Positions 17,722 through 27,981 of a stretch of 64,000 bases of DNA are shown in pieces. A program made the position numbers and the translations under genes. Location: contig CAKZUE010000001.1 in NCBI GenBank assembly GCA_937920635.1, forward strand, positions 1 through 64,000. The letters run 5' to 3'. The notes below the pieces were generated by a model that was given only the letters and a program-made list of their open reading frames with translations, was not told the DNA's origin and did no database searches. The DNA is from an uncultured Bryobacteraceae bacterium. GTDB lineage: Bacteria > Acidobacteriota > Terriglobia > Bryobacterales > Bryobacteraceae. Numbering within the stretch: the first letter of the stretch is position 1; every line of letters begins with the position of its first letter.

Positions 17722-19373
17722 AGCTGCGCATCGGCAGCCGCGGCTCGCAACTGGCGCTGTGGCAGGCGCGGCGCATCGCGGCGCGGCTGACGGAACTGGG
17801 CGTCGAGACGGAGATCGAGATCATCCGCACCACGGGCGACAGGATCACCGGCGTGCCGCTGGCGCGGGTGGGATCGAAGGGGCTTTTCACGAAGGAGATC
17901 GAAGAGGCGCTGCTTGCCCGGCGCATCGATCTGGCCGTGCATTCGCTCAAGGACCTTCCCGTGGAGCTGCCCGCGGGGCTGGCGCTGGCAGCCGTGCCGG
18001 AGCGCGAGTCGCCGTTTGACGCCGTCGTCGGAAAAAGGCTGGACGAGCTCGCGCCGGGCGCACGGGTGGGCACTTCGAGCCTGCGGCGCGCGGCGCAATT
18101 GCGGCGGCTCCGGCCGGACGTGCGGATCGAAGACATCCGCGGCAATCTCGACACGCGGCTGCGCAAGCTCGACGAGGGCGGCTATGACGCGATTCTGCTG
18201 GCCTCGGCGGGATTGCGGCGGCTGGGCTGGGCGGCGCGCATCGCCGAGATTCTCGAGCCGGAGCGGATGTGCCCGGCGGTAGGACAGGGCGCGCTGGCGG
18301 TGGAGACGCGTCCGGCGCCGGATCCCGCTTTTGAGATCTGCGCACGGCTTGATGATCCGGCCGCGCGCACGGCCGTGGAAGCCGAGCGGGCGCTGCTGGC
18401 CGCTCTTGGGGGCGGCTGCCAGGTGCCGCTGGGCGCGTATGCGGAACTACTGGAAGACCGCCTGGTGCTGCGAGCGGTAGCGGCCGATCCGGACAGCGGC
18501 GAGACGTTTTCGTGCGTGGAATCCGGCCCGCCAGAGCAGCCGCAGGAGCTCGGCCGCCGCGCCGCGCGGAAGCTGCTGGAAAGCGGCGCGCGAAGAATCG
18601 TCGCCGCCGTGAATTCGCAGGCGCTGCCGCTGGCAGGCCAGACGGTGGTGGTGACGCGGGCGCGGAAGCAGGCCGGGGCCTTGTCGTCAAGGCTCCGGGC
18701 GCTGGGCGCGGAGGTGATCGAGCTGCCGCTGATCGAGTTCCAGCCACTGGAGTTCAAGGCGCCCGACTGGACCGCTTACGACTGGGCGGTGTTCACCTCG
18801 GCCAACGGCGTGGAGTTCTTTTTCGAGCGTGTCGAGCCGCGCCCGGGGCCGCGGATTTGCGCCATCGGCCCGGCCACGGCTGCGGCGCTGCGGGAACGCG
18901 GGCTGGCGCCGGATCTGATCCCGCAGGAGTACGTGGCGGAAAGCGTCGTGGACGCGTTGCGCGCGGCGGGCGCCGCGGGCAAGCGCATTCTGCTGGCGCG
19001 GGCCGAGGAAGCGCGCGACGTGATCCCGGAGGAACTGGCGAAGATGGGCGCGGCGGTGGACGTACTGGCTGTCTACCGGACCGCGGCGCCGGAGGGGATC
19101 GAACAAAAGGCGCAAGAAGTGTTTAAAACAATCCGGCTGGATTGGGTGACGTTGACCAGTTCCTCCACCGTGCGCCATCTCCTGCGCGCCGTTCCGAAAG
19201 AGCTGCTCGCCGGCGTGCGGCTGGCCTCCATCGGCCCGGTGACGTCGCAGACGGCCCGGGCGGCAGGGCTCGAGATCGCCGTGGAAGCCGCCGAATACAC
19301 GGTGGAAGGGCTGGCGCGGGCGATCGCTGACCTGGTACGGAACAGCCGGCAAGACGGCATCGGCTCTGAGTAA
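17718..19373 (+). CDS. hemC-hemD: Porphobilinogen deaminase / uroporphyrinogen-III synthase fusion
   Basis: HemC motifs (RIGSRGSQLALWQA, HSLKDLP, GGGCQVPLGAYAE) then HemD (VVVTRARKQAGALSSRLRALGAEVIELPLIEF...FTSANGVEFFFE). Confidence 0.96.
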   Translation: MKLRIGSRGSQLALWQARRIAARLTELGVETEIEIIRTTGDRITGVPLARVGSKGLFTKEIEEALLARRIDLAVHSLKDLPVELPAGLALAAVPERESPFDAVVGKRLDELAPGARVGTSSLRRAAQLRRLRPDVRIEDIRGNLDTRLRKLDEGGYDAILLASAGLRRLGWAARIAEILEPERMCPAVGQGALAVETRPAPDPAFEICARLDDPAARTAVEAERALLAALGGGCQVPLGAYAELLEDRLVLRAVAADPDSGETFSCVESGPPEQPQELGRRAARKLLESGARRIVAAVNSQALPLAGQTVVVTRARKQAGALSSRLRALGAEVIELPLIEFQPLEFKAPDWTAYDWAVFTSANGVEFFFERVEPRPGPRICAIGPATAAALRERGLAPDLIPQEYVAESVVDALRAAGAAGKRILLARAEEARDVIPEELAKMGAAVDVLAVYRTAAPEGIEQKAQEVFKTIRLDWVTLTSSSTVRHLLRAVPKELLAGVRLASIGPVTSQTARAAGLEIAVEAAEYTVEGLARAIADLVRNSRQDGIGSE

Positions 19374-19804
19374 CCGCCCGTCCGCCACAGGTTCGCCCTT
19401 CGAGGACCTCCCGTCATCCCCTTGTCCGCCCCCGGTTCCAGAAACGCTCCCTGCCCGTGGGTGGAATCTGTGTTCAGCGGGCGACCCGAAATACGGACCA
19501 GCTCCTGAATCGCGCCCGCCGGGCGCGCCGCCCGTAGCGCCCGTAATGCGGCCGAACGAATATCCCGGCACGGTGGCAGGCGATGCCGGGGCATTTCATT
19601 ACGAAACTCCATACGCCGTTTTGCACGAGGCGTGTTGAATGCATGCCGGGCCCGGCAAAAACTGGAGTCCGGACACCTGGCCACATTCCGGGCGCTCGCT
19701 TCTCCGAACCTGTCTGTGGCAGGCACCTTTTTTTCTCTGCGTGTTCTTTCCTCCGATATATTGGGAAGATTGATCTCACCGCTTTTGATTGATACTATGC
19801 TCCT

Positions 19805-21118
19805 ATGTTGTCTCGATTTGTTCTGTTGCCATTTGTTTGTAGTTTATTTGTCATTCCAATCGGGGCCCAAAGTCTGAATGAAGTGCGCGCTCAAGGCAAA
19901 GATATGCTGCGTGCGGTCAGAAAACGGGTGGAAAAGAATTATTGGGACATGTCGTACGGCGGCATTGATCTCCATGCGGCCTTTGCGAAGGCCGAAGCGG
20001 CGATGGATCAGGCGCAATCCGCAGGGCACACCTTCGGGATCATTGCCCAGGCGCTTGCGGCGCTGAACGATTCCCATACGTTTTTCATCCCGCCGCCGCG
20101 GGTCGCCCGCGTGCAATACGGCTGGCGCATGGAGATGATCGGCGAGCGCTGCTTCATCACGGGGGTCAAGCCGGGCAGCGACGCGGAATCCAAGGGGGTG
20201 CGTCCGGGCGACGAGGTCCTGGCCATTGAGGGATACCGGCCCACCCGAGACAATTTCTGGCGGATGAAGCTGATGTATTACGCATTGCAGCCCCGCGAAA
20301 CGCTCCGGCTGGCCCTGCGCAAGCCGGAGGGTCTGGAAGGAGTGGTCGAGCTGGCCTCTGAGATACGCACGGGGAAAAAGGTGATCGACCTAGCCGGCGA
20401 GCACGCGGTGGAAGAGTATTACGAGATGCTCCGCGAGGAAATGAACGAAGCGGCGTTGGACCCGCATGCAGTAGTCGAAGCGGGCAAGGATCACGAATTG
20501 TTGATTTACCGGATGCCCGCCTTCGATCTTTCCGCCGAGGAAGTCGATGCGCACTTCGGGAAGTTGCGGCGGTACAAGGCTGTCATTCTCGATCTGCGCG
20601 GCAATTCTGGCGGCGGCGTTTCCGTGCTGGAGCGCACCGCCGCTTATCTGCTCGGCAAAGGGGTTGTGCTGGCGGAACGGCAAGGCCGGAAAAAAGAAAA
20701 ACCAATCCAGTCGGCTGGTCCTGTTGACACACCCATCCATGCCCGGCTGGCCATCCTGGTCGACAGTGCAACGGCGTCGGCGGGCGAGATTCTGGCGCGC
20801 GCGATCCAAATCGAGAAGCGCGGCATCATCGTTGGAGACCGGACGTCAGGCTCGGTCCGCCAAAGCCGTCAGTTTAGCGAACAAATCGGCTTTGACAGAG
20901 TCATTTATTTCGGCGTAAGCGTCACCAACGCCGATCTCGTGATGAAGGATGGGCTCTCGATCGAGGGCCGGGGAGTGAGCCCTGATGTGTTGGTGCTGCC
21001 GACGGCGGCGGACCTGGCTGCGGGGAGAGATCCCGCGCTGGCCAAGGCCGCCGGGATCCTCGGCGTCGCCCTCGATCCCGAGAAGGCCGGGGGATTATTT
21101 CCCAGGAAGTGGCGCTGA
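19805..21118 (+). CDS. S41 family peptidase with PDZ domain
   Basis: Signal peptide; ILDLRGNSGGGVSVLERTAAYLL; DSATASAGEILARAIQ. Confidence 0.93.
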   Translation: MLSRFVLLPFVCSLFVIPIGAQSLNEVRAQGKDMLRAVRKRVEKNYWDMSYGGIDLHAAFAKAEAAMDQAQSAGHTFGIIAQALAALNDSHTFFIPPPRVARVQYGWRMEMIGERCFITGVKPGSDAESKGVRPGDEVLAIEGYRPTRDNFWRMKLMYYALQPRETLRLALRKPEGLEGVVELASEIRTGKKVIDLAGEHAVEEYYEMLREEMNEAALDPHAVVEAGKDHELLIYRMPAFDLSAEEVDAHFGKLRRYKAVILDLRGNSGGGVSVLERTAAYLLGKGVVLAERQGRKKEKPIQSAGPVDTPIHARLAILVDSATASAGEILARAIQIEKRGIIVGDRTSGSVRQSRQFSEQIGFDRVIYFGVSVTNADLVMKDGLSIEGRGVSPDVLVLPTAADLAAGRDPALAKAAGILGVALDPEKAGGLFPRKWR

Positions 21119-21299
21119 TCCTGCCGGGCCATTCACTTCGCGGGCGGGAGCAAGCACGGCGCGGCAGGAGTCTGAGACTCGCCCCCGTCAGCCGCTTCTG
21201 GAAGCTGGGGCTCGAGCATCGGTTGCCTCCGGCGCGCTCCCGCCTGATGCGTGGAGACAGGCGCGCCTCTGCTGCCGTTGCCCGTGGTAGTCTCGCGGC

Positions 21300-22547
21300 A
21301 TGAGAACCGCAATCGTATTTCTCGCAGCGCTGGCTGCGCTGTTTGCCCAGAATTTCGCTGACATCCGGCCAAGCCCGCAGCAGATTGGATGGCAGGAGCT
21401 CGAGATCGGCGTGTTGGTGCATTTCGGCCCCAATACGTTCATGGACCGCGAATGGGGCGACGGGACGGCTGACCCGGCGGTGTTCGATCCAAACCAGCTT
21501 GACGCGGAGCAATGGGTGCGCGCGGCGAAGGCGGCAGGCGCAAGGTATCTCATCCTGGTGGCCAAGCACCATGACGGCTTCTGCCTCTGGCCGTCGCGGC
21601 ACACCGATTACAGCGTGAAGCGCAGCCCGTGGAAGCAGGGCAAGGGTGACGTGGTGGGCGAAGTGGAGCAGGCGTGCCGCAGGCACGGGCTGGCATTTGG
21701 CATTTATCTCTCGCCGTGGGACCGGCACGATCCGCGGTATGCGGACAACCGGAAATACGACGACTACTATGCAGCCCAGATGACGGAGCTGGCCACGCGG
21801 TACGGACCGCTGGTGGAGTTCTGGCTGGACGGCGCGGGCAGCGAGGGCCACGTCTATGACTTCGTGCGCTATGTGCGCACCATGCGAACGTATCAGCCCA
21901 ACGCGCTATTGTTTGCGAGCCTCGATTTCATGCCCTATGGCGACATCCGCTGGGTGGGCAACGAGAGCGGCTCCGCGCCGGAAGAAAACTGGAACGTGGT
22001 GGACAACTACGGCATCCTGCGCTGGCGTCCGGCGGAGGCGGACACGCCGCTGCGGCGCGGCCACTGGTTCTGGCACCCCAATTCGGAAAAGCGCCTGAAA
22101 TCGCTGGAGGAGTTGATGGAGATCTACCACAAGACGGTCGGGCGCGGGGCGCAGCTCGTGCTCGGCATTGCGCCCGACAACCGCGGGCTGCTGCCGGAGG
22201 CGGACGTGAAGCGGCTGGAAGAGTTCGGCGCGGAAGTGAGGCGCCTCTACGGAACCCCGCTGCCTCCCAGCGGACGGAGCGGGGATGTTGTCCATTTTTC
22301 CACGCCCCGCCGTCTGGACCGCGTGGTGTTGCAGGAGGATCTGGCCCATGGCCAGATGGTGCGGCGGTTCCGGGTCGAGGCGAGAGTGGCGGACCAATGG
22401 GTGGAAGTCTCGCGCGGAACCACCATCGGGCACAAGCGCATTCTGGTGTTCGAGCCAGTGACCGCCACCGGGGTGCGCGTGGCGGTGGAAGCGGCCATGG
22501 GAGCGGTGCATCTGAAACCGCTGGCTGTTTACCACGGAGGGCGGTGA
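21300..22547 (+). CDS. Alpha-L-fucosidase (GH29)
   Basis: LEIGVLVHFGPNTF...ARYLILVAKHHDGFCLWPS..DYSVKRSPWKQGKGDVVGE. Confidence 0.94.
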   Translation: MRTAIVFLAALAALFAQNFADIRPSPQQIGWQELEIGVLVHFGPNTFMDREWGDGTADPAVFDPNQLDAEQWVRAAKAAGARYLILVAKHHDGFCLWPSRHTDYSVKRSPWKQGKGDVVGEVEQACRRHGLAFGIYLSPWDRHDPRYADNRKYDDYYAAQMTELATRYGPLVEFWLDGAGSEGHVYDFVRYVRTMRTYQPNALLFASLDFMPYGDIRWVGNESGSAPEENWNVVDNYGILRWRPAEADTPLRRGHWFWHPNSEKRLKSLEELMEIYHKTVGRGAQLVLGIAPDNRGLLPEADVKRLEEFGAEVRRLYGTPLPPSGRSGDVVHFSTPRRLDRVVLQEDLAHGQMVRRFRVEARVADQWVEVSRGTTIGHKRILVFEPVTATGVRVAVEAAMGAVHLKPLAVYHGGR

Positions 22548-22581
22548 TCGGCAGTCCTGCTGCTGCGTGGGAAGCCCCGGT

Positions 22582-22812
22582 TCAACGCAGCGCCCGAAGG
22601 CGCTCGGCTGCCGCGCGGGTGATCCGAACGACAGCACCGCGGCGGCGCCCTGGCGGGAAAGACAGTTTCGCGGTGACGTCCTCAAACTGTTTCCAGTCTC
22701 TCGTGCGGCAGGCGCCGTCGTGCAGCGGCTTGCCGTAGTGGCCGAAACAGACCAGCCAGCCGCGCCCGATGCGCATGGCCGGAGGAGAACGATTGCGAGA
22801 CGGAGCGCGCAT
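22582..22812 (-). pseudogene. C-terminal fragment of a glycoside hydrolase (GH43-like)
   Basis: GWLVCFGHYGKPLHDGACRTRDWKQFEDVTAKLSFPPGRRRGAVVRITRA resembles the end of GH43-like enzymes; no N-terminal part in any frame. Confidence 0.45.
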
Positions 22813-22817
22813 TGTAG

Positions 22818-24452
22818 ATGATATCCAAGATGACCTTTCTGGATTGCACGTGGGAAGACTTCACGGCGCGTTTCGCGGCACGGCAGACGCTGCATGGCGT
22901 GATCGACCACTGGGCGGCGCGGACGCCGGGCGCCCTGGCGGTGATCAACGCGGCGAGGGACACTTCGATGACCTACGCCGAGCTGCGCGGCCGGTCGCTG
23001 GCGGTGGCGCGGGCGCTGGTGCGGCTGGGATTCCGCAAGGGCGATTTTCTGGCCACTTCCCTGCCCCTGAGCGACGATCACATCGTGCTGGAGTACGGCT
23101 GTTTCCGCGCGGGCGTCATCCACGTGCCGCTGGATTTGAGGCTGTCGCGCGAGGAGCTGCTCAGAAGCCTGCGGATGGTGCGCCCGCGCGGCTATGCCAC
23201 GGCTGTGCCGCACGACGCCGCCGGGGACGTGGAAGGGCTCGATCACATCTGGGATGCTGCCTCGCTGCACGAATTCATCGCCAATGCGCCTGAGCGGACC
23301 GGCGGCGCGGAGCTGCCCGATGTCGGCCCGCAAGACGGCGCGCAGGTGATCTTCACCACCGGCTCGACGGGGCGGCCGAAAGCCGCTCTGCTCACGCATC
23401 TGGGCATCACCGTGCAGAACTACTGCCTGGGGACGGCCTTCGAGTTTCCGGAATCGCGGATTCTGGTGAACCTTCCGCCTTCACATGTGGGTTGCCAGAG
23501 CGAGCTGCTCATGACGACATTTTTCTGGGGCAGCACGGCGGTGACGCTGGAGATCTTCGATCCGGGCAAAAGCCTGGAGGCGATTGAGAGGCACCGGATC
23601 CAGCTTGTGGGGCAGATTCCGGCGATGTTCCACATGATGTGGCGCCGTTCAGACTATGAGAACCGGGACCTGAAGTCGATCCAGGCTGCGGTGTACGGCG
23701 GCCAGAGCGTGCCACGTCCGTTTCTGGAAAAGCTCCGTACCATGGCGCCGCGCATCGGGACGGGGCTCGGACTGACGGAGACGTCCGGCTTCTGCACCTA
23801 CACGCCGCTGTCAGCGGAAGTGGATCCGGTGGCGGCCAGCCTGGGCCATGCAGCGCCGATTTATCCGATGTCGATCCGCGAGCCGATGCGTCCGGACGGA
23901 AGCGCGGGCGGCGAGTTGCCCGCGGGCGAGATTGGCCATGTCTGTTTCCGCGGACCGCAGACGTTTGCCGGCTACGTCTACGACGAAGAGGCGACGCGGC
24001 GGACGATCTCTTCCGACGGCTGGCTGTACACGGGCGACATGGGCAACGTGGACGCCGCAGGGCTGCACTTCAACGGGCGCGCCAAGTGGGTGATCAAGCC
24101 GGCGGGTTTCCTGGTGTTCCCGGGCGATGTGGAAGAGCACATCTGCGCGCTGTCGGAGAAGGTGGCCACCTGCGGCGTGGTAGGCGTGCCGCATCCGATC
24201 TGGGTGGAGGCGATCGTGGCCTTTGTGGAGAAGCGCCCGGGAGTGGAGCTGACCGAGGCGGAGTTGCGGAAGCATGCGCGGTCGCTCACTTCATACAAGC
24301 GCCCGCTGCATTATGTGATCGTCGAGCCGGGGCAGATGCCGCTGAACCGCGTGGCCAAGGTGGACACGCTGCGGCTGCGGGAGCTGGCGGAGATCGAAGT
24401 CGAGCAGTTGCAAAGCCGCGGGCGGTGGCTGTCGGAGACGCTGGAAGACTGA
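22818..24452 (+). CDS. Class I adenylate-forming enzyme (acyl-CoA synthetase-like)
   Basis: VIFTTGSTGRPKAALLTH; GLGLTETSGFCTYTPLS; DGWLYTGDMGNVDAAG. Confidence 0.94.
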   Translation: MISKMTFLDCTWEDFTARFAARQTLHGVIDHWAARTPGALAVINAARDTSMTYAELRGRSLAVARALVRLGFRKGDFLATSLPLSDDHIVLEYGCFRAGVIHVPLDLRLSREELLRSLRMVRPRGYATAVPHDAAGDVEGLDHIWDAASLHEFIANAPERTGGAELPDVGPQDGAQVIFTTGSTGRPKAALLTHLGITVQNYCLGTAFEFPESRILVNLPPSHVGCQSELLMTTFFWGSTAVTLEIFDPGKSLEAIERHRIQLVGQIPAMFHMMWRRSDYENRDLKSIQAAVYGGQSVPRPFLEKLRTMAPRIGTGLGLTETSGFCTYTPLSAEVDPVAASLGHAAPIYPMSIREPMRPDGSAGGELPAGEIGHVCFRGPQTFAGYVYDEEATRRTISSDGWLYTGDMGNVDAAGLHFNGRAKWVIKPAGFLVFPGDVEEHICALSEKVATCGVVGVPHPIWVEAIVAFVEKRPGVELTEAELRKHARSLTSYKRPLHYVIVEPGQMPLNRVAKVDTLRLRELAEIEVEQLQSRGRWLSETLED

Positions 24453-24508
24453 AAGAAGGCGCCCCGCCCGGCGTTGCCGCCAGCAGGGCGCCACAGGGTT
24501 TCTGGGGG

Positions 24509-27500
24509 TCAGTAGTACAGCTTGAGCGCGAACTGGATCTGGCGCGCAGGAAAGGCCGAGGTCACGGTTCCGAAGGCGGTGGAGCTGACGTTGCTGTTGG
24601 GCGAGCCGAGATTGGTCACGTTCAGCAGGTTGAAGAACTCGCTGCGGAACTCCACACGGGCGCCCTCGCGCGGCAGAGCGAACGATTTGTACAGGCCGAA
24701 ATCGCTCTGGTAGTAAGGCTCCATGCGGCCGATGTTGCGGCCCGCGTTGCCGAAGGGGCGGGTGACTTCGACAGGGATGATCACATTGGAGCGGAGGAAC
24801 CAGTTGTTGGGGTTGTAGGTTGCATCCTGCACCGGTCCGATCACGTCCGGCCTGTAGCTGCAACTGGAACACACCTGCTGTGCGGCGACAGGATTGTAGA
24901 CGAGGTTGACCGGGAATCCGCTGCGGGCGGTGTTGATGAGCGTGGCGCGCCATCCGCCGAGCAGCCCCTGGGCGAGGGCGTTCCAGGAGGCGCCCCAGCG
25001 GCGGCCCCGGCCGAAGGGCAGCTCGTAGATCAGCGAAGTGACGTTGTTGTGGGTGACGTCGTAGCTGGAAAGGCCCCGTTCAGCCCGGAGTCCGTAGAAA
25101 TTGACGCGCGAATTATCGCCGTTATAGGTCTCCAGGTGGCCCGGCGCGTTGTCAATTGTTTTGGACCACGTATAGGAGTTCAGCAGGTAAAATCCGCCGG
25201 CGAATTTCTTTTCGAGTTTCGCCTGCAAGCCGTGATAAAACGTGTTGCCTCCGGCGAAGGCGATCTGAATGAAGCTGAAGTCGCGATACGGGCGGCGCAG
25301 GTCGAGCGACAGGTTCTGTCCGGGCTGGTTGGGCTGGGCCTGGTTGAAATCAGCCAAAATGAGCTGTTTTGCGCCGCGGTTGCCGACATAGCCGACATCC
25401 AGCAGGAGATCCCGGGCAAGCTCGCGCTGAATGGTGAGATGCCAGGTCTGCACGTAGGGCACAGGAGTGTCGGCGGGGATGTAATTCACGCGCGTGGTGC
25501 GGGTGTTGTAGAGGCGCGGATCGATGAAGCCTTCGGGGAAGCCGTCTTGCGTGCGCTGGAAGCAGGTGAGGAAGTCCCTGCCGGGCGAGCACAGAGGGAG
25601 AGGGCTGCTGCCGCCAGCCGCAGGGGCGACCTGGTTGCGCTGCACGGCGAAAACGAACGGCCCGGTGAAGCCGAGGATGTTCTCGCCGCCCATGCGGTTG
25701 AAGTGGACGAAGCTGACGCCATAAGCCGAGCGCACGACGGTCTTCGCATTCAGCGTGTAAGCCAGCCCGATGCGGGGGCCCCAGTTGTTGCGGTCGGGGC
25801 GGATGGTGGAGCGGTCGCGGAGCGAGCCGTCCCTGGCGAAGACCAGGCTGGCGTTGACGGGATCGAAGTTGCCCAGCCTGTTGTTGGCTTCCCACTGGGG
25901 GGTGGAGAATTCGTACCGCACGCCGAGGTTGAGCGTCAGCCGGCGCGAGGCTTTCCAATCGTCCTGAATGTAGAGAAAGTGCATGCGCTGGCGGTAGTCG
26001 AGAACCGCAAAATTGCTCATGCCGTACTGGCTCTGCGCGCCGAGCAGGAAGTCCGCCAGATTGGCGACCGGGTTGAATGTCGAGGAGAGGCCCGGCGCGG
26101 CGCTGAAGCGGCCGTTGTAGGCGGACTGGCCGTAGACAGGGGCGAGGTCGTTGATTTCGGTGTCGATCCGCTGGTATTCATAGCCCGCCTTGATGGTATG
26201 GGCGCCCGACAGCCGCGAGTAGTTCACGCGGGGATTCCACACCGTGGGCCACTGGAACTGCGGGTTGCTGGACTGGCGTCCGAAGCCGGTGAAGCCCGTG
26301 ACGCCCTGGCTGTTCAGCCCGCCGCCCACGCGAGGATCCTTGCTGATGCCCCGGATGCCGTACGTGTCCTCGATGTGGGGCTCGCGGTAATTGACGGGGT
26401 TCTTGCCGGCTTCGGTCTTCGTCCAGCCGAGGCGGATCTCCAGCAACGAGGCGGCATCGAGCGTGAGCGTGCCGCCGGCGGCCAGAGAGTAGTTCCTCAC
26501 ATAGACATGACCGTTCGAATTGCCGCCGGAGGGTCCGGGGATCGAAGGCGGCTCAAAAGCGTTCAGTTCGCGCCAACTGTAGCGGGCGAACGAGGTGAAG
26601 CGGGAGCTCCAGAACTGATCCAGCTTCAGGTTCCATTTGTTGTCCGGAGTGTCGAACACGCCGAGCGTCTCGAAGTTGTTGCCCACGCCCAAAGGGCCGC
26701 TGCCCGCCCGGTTGGGCGCGGGCAGGTCCGAGAGCACCTTGCGGGCGAACGGGGTCTGAAGCGCGGCGGGCACGCGTCCGTCCGGGTAGGGAACGCCATC
26801 GTAGGGATTGCGCAGCGCGACGCCCGGAAATTCGCCGCGGCGCATGGCCGGGTCGGGGATGCTGGCGTAAAACAGCTCGCTTTGCTTGCGGCGGAGCCCC
26901 TCGTAATCGGCGTAATAGAACAACCGGTTTTTCAGAACCGGCCCTCCGCCGGCGACGCCGAACTGGTTCTGTTTCATGTCCGGCTTTTCGCCAGTGACGG
27001 GCTTGAAGAATCCAGTCGCGTTGAGCGCTTTGTTTCGCAGAAAATTCCATGCCGTCACATGGATATCGTTGGTTCCGCTGCGGTAGGCGGCGATGATGGC
27101 GGCGCCGCCCGCGCGGCCGTATTCGGCCGAAAAATTGTTGGTGACCACGCGGAATTCACCCACCGCATCCGGCGAAAGCTGCACAACCTGATTGGAAAAG
27201 CCCTGGTTCGAGGTGCCGTAGGCGTTGTTGTCCACGCCGTCGAGCATGAAGTTGTTGTAGGAGCTCCGCAGCCCGTTCACATGATAGCTGGCGTCGCGCG
27301 CGCCCCCGATGCTGGTGCCACGCAGCGCCTGCACGGTGCCGGGAGTCAGCAGCGTCAGATCGGCGTATGCGCGCCCGTTCAGCGGCAAATCGACAGCCTG
27401 CCGGCTGCCGATCACGGTGCCCCGCGCGGACGTGTCCGTTTCAACGACGGAGACCGTGTCACTGACGGTTACGACCTCTTCGACGTTGCCAAGGTCAAGC

Positions 27501-27823
27501 CGCAGGTCCGCTCTTTGCCGCGTGCCGACGGTGACGGTGAAGGGTTCGGAAACCGCCTTCTTGAAGCCCGGCGCTGTGGCTGAGATCGTGTATCGGCCGG
27601 GCCGGACGTTAAAAAACTCGAAAGCGCCGCTTGAGTTGGCCGCGGTTGTGGCGGTGACGTTCGTCTGCTCCGACCGCAGCTCCACACGCGCGCCGGACAC
27701 GACCGCGCCGGAAGGATCGGTGATCGTTCCCAACACGGTGGACGTCTCAAATTGCGCCGGCAGCGGCGACCACGCCGCGCTGCTGAGCAGCAGGAACAGA
27801 ACAGGCATCGCTCTGCGAACCAT
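24509..27823 (-). CDS. TonB-dependent receptor, Oar-like, with carboxypeptidase regulatory-like N-domain
   Basis: VLGTITDPSGAVVSGARVELRSEQTN...; plug motif; beta-barrel signatures; 1104 aa intact. Confidence 0.93.
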   Translation of the reverse strand: MVRRAMPVLFLLLSSAAWSPLPAQFETSTVLGTITDPSGAVVSGARVELRSEQTNVTATTAANSSGAFEFFNVRPGRYTISATAPGFKKAVSEPFTVTVGTRQRADLRLDLGNVEEVVTVSDTVSVVETDTSARGTVIGSRQAVDLPLNGRAYADLTLLTPGTVQALRGTSIGGARDASYHVNGLRSSYNNFMLDGVDNNAYGTSNQGFSNQVVQLSPDAVGEFRVVTNNFSAEYGRAGGAAIIAAYRSGTNDIHVTAWNFLRNKALNATGFFKPVTGEKPDMKQNQFGVAGGGPVLKNRLFYYADYEGLRRKQSELFYASIPDPAMRRGEFPGVALRNPYDGVPYPDGRVPAALQTPFARKVLSDLPAPNRAGSGPLGVGNNFETLGVFDTPDNKWNLKLDQFWSSRFTSFARYSWRELNAFEPPSIPGPSGGNSNGHVYVRNYSLAAGGTLTLDAASLLEIRLGWTKTEAGKNPVNYREPHIEDTYGIRGISKDPRVGGGLNSQGVTGFTGFGRQSSNPQFQWPTVWNPRVNYSRLSGAHTIKAGYEYQRIDTEINDLAPVYGQSAYNGRFSAAPGLSSTFNPVANLADFLLGAQSQYGMSNFAVLDYRQRMHFLYIQDDWKASRRLTLNLGVRYEFSTPQWEANNRLGNFDPVNASLVFARDGSLRDRSTIRPDRNNWGPRIGLAYTLNAKTVVRSAYGVSFVHFNRMGGENILGFTGPFVFAVQRNQVAPAAGGSSPLPLCSPGRDFLTCFQRTQDGFPEGFIDPRLYNTRTTRVNYIPADTPVPYVQTWHLTIQRELARDLLLDVGYVGNRGAKQLILADFNQAQPNQPGQNLSLDLRRPYRDFSFIQIAFAGGNTFYHGLQAKLEKKFAGGFYLLNSYTWSKTIDNAPGHLETYNGDNSRVNFYGLRAERGLSSYDVTHNNVTSLIYELPFGRGRRWGASWNALAQGLLGGWRATLINTARSGFPVNLVYNPVAAQQVCSSCSYRPDVIGPVQDATYNPNNWFLRSNVIIPVEVTRPFGNAGRNIGRMEPYYQSDFGLYKSFALPREGARVEFRSEFFNLLNVTNLGSPNSNVSSTAFGTVTSAFPARQIQFALKLYY

Positions 27824-27981
27824 GGATCAGGTACCTCCCACTGGAATTGAGATGCAGAATGGCAGGGCTACCCAGTGATGCTATGCGGGCCATACCAACA
27901 TCCGGTTTCAGTGCGGTAAATATCGCGTGAAGGCAGAAGACTGCCTGGAGAAGGGAGCATACGGCGGGCCGCGCATAAACG

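Noticed and set aside
16450-19373. hemA-hemCD as a novel system
   Set aside because: Standard haem biosynthesis; only the fusion is notable.
19714-19735. ggcaggcacctttttttctc as a member of the 34-bp repeat family
   Set aside because: Too short and degenerate to assign with confidence.
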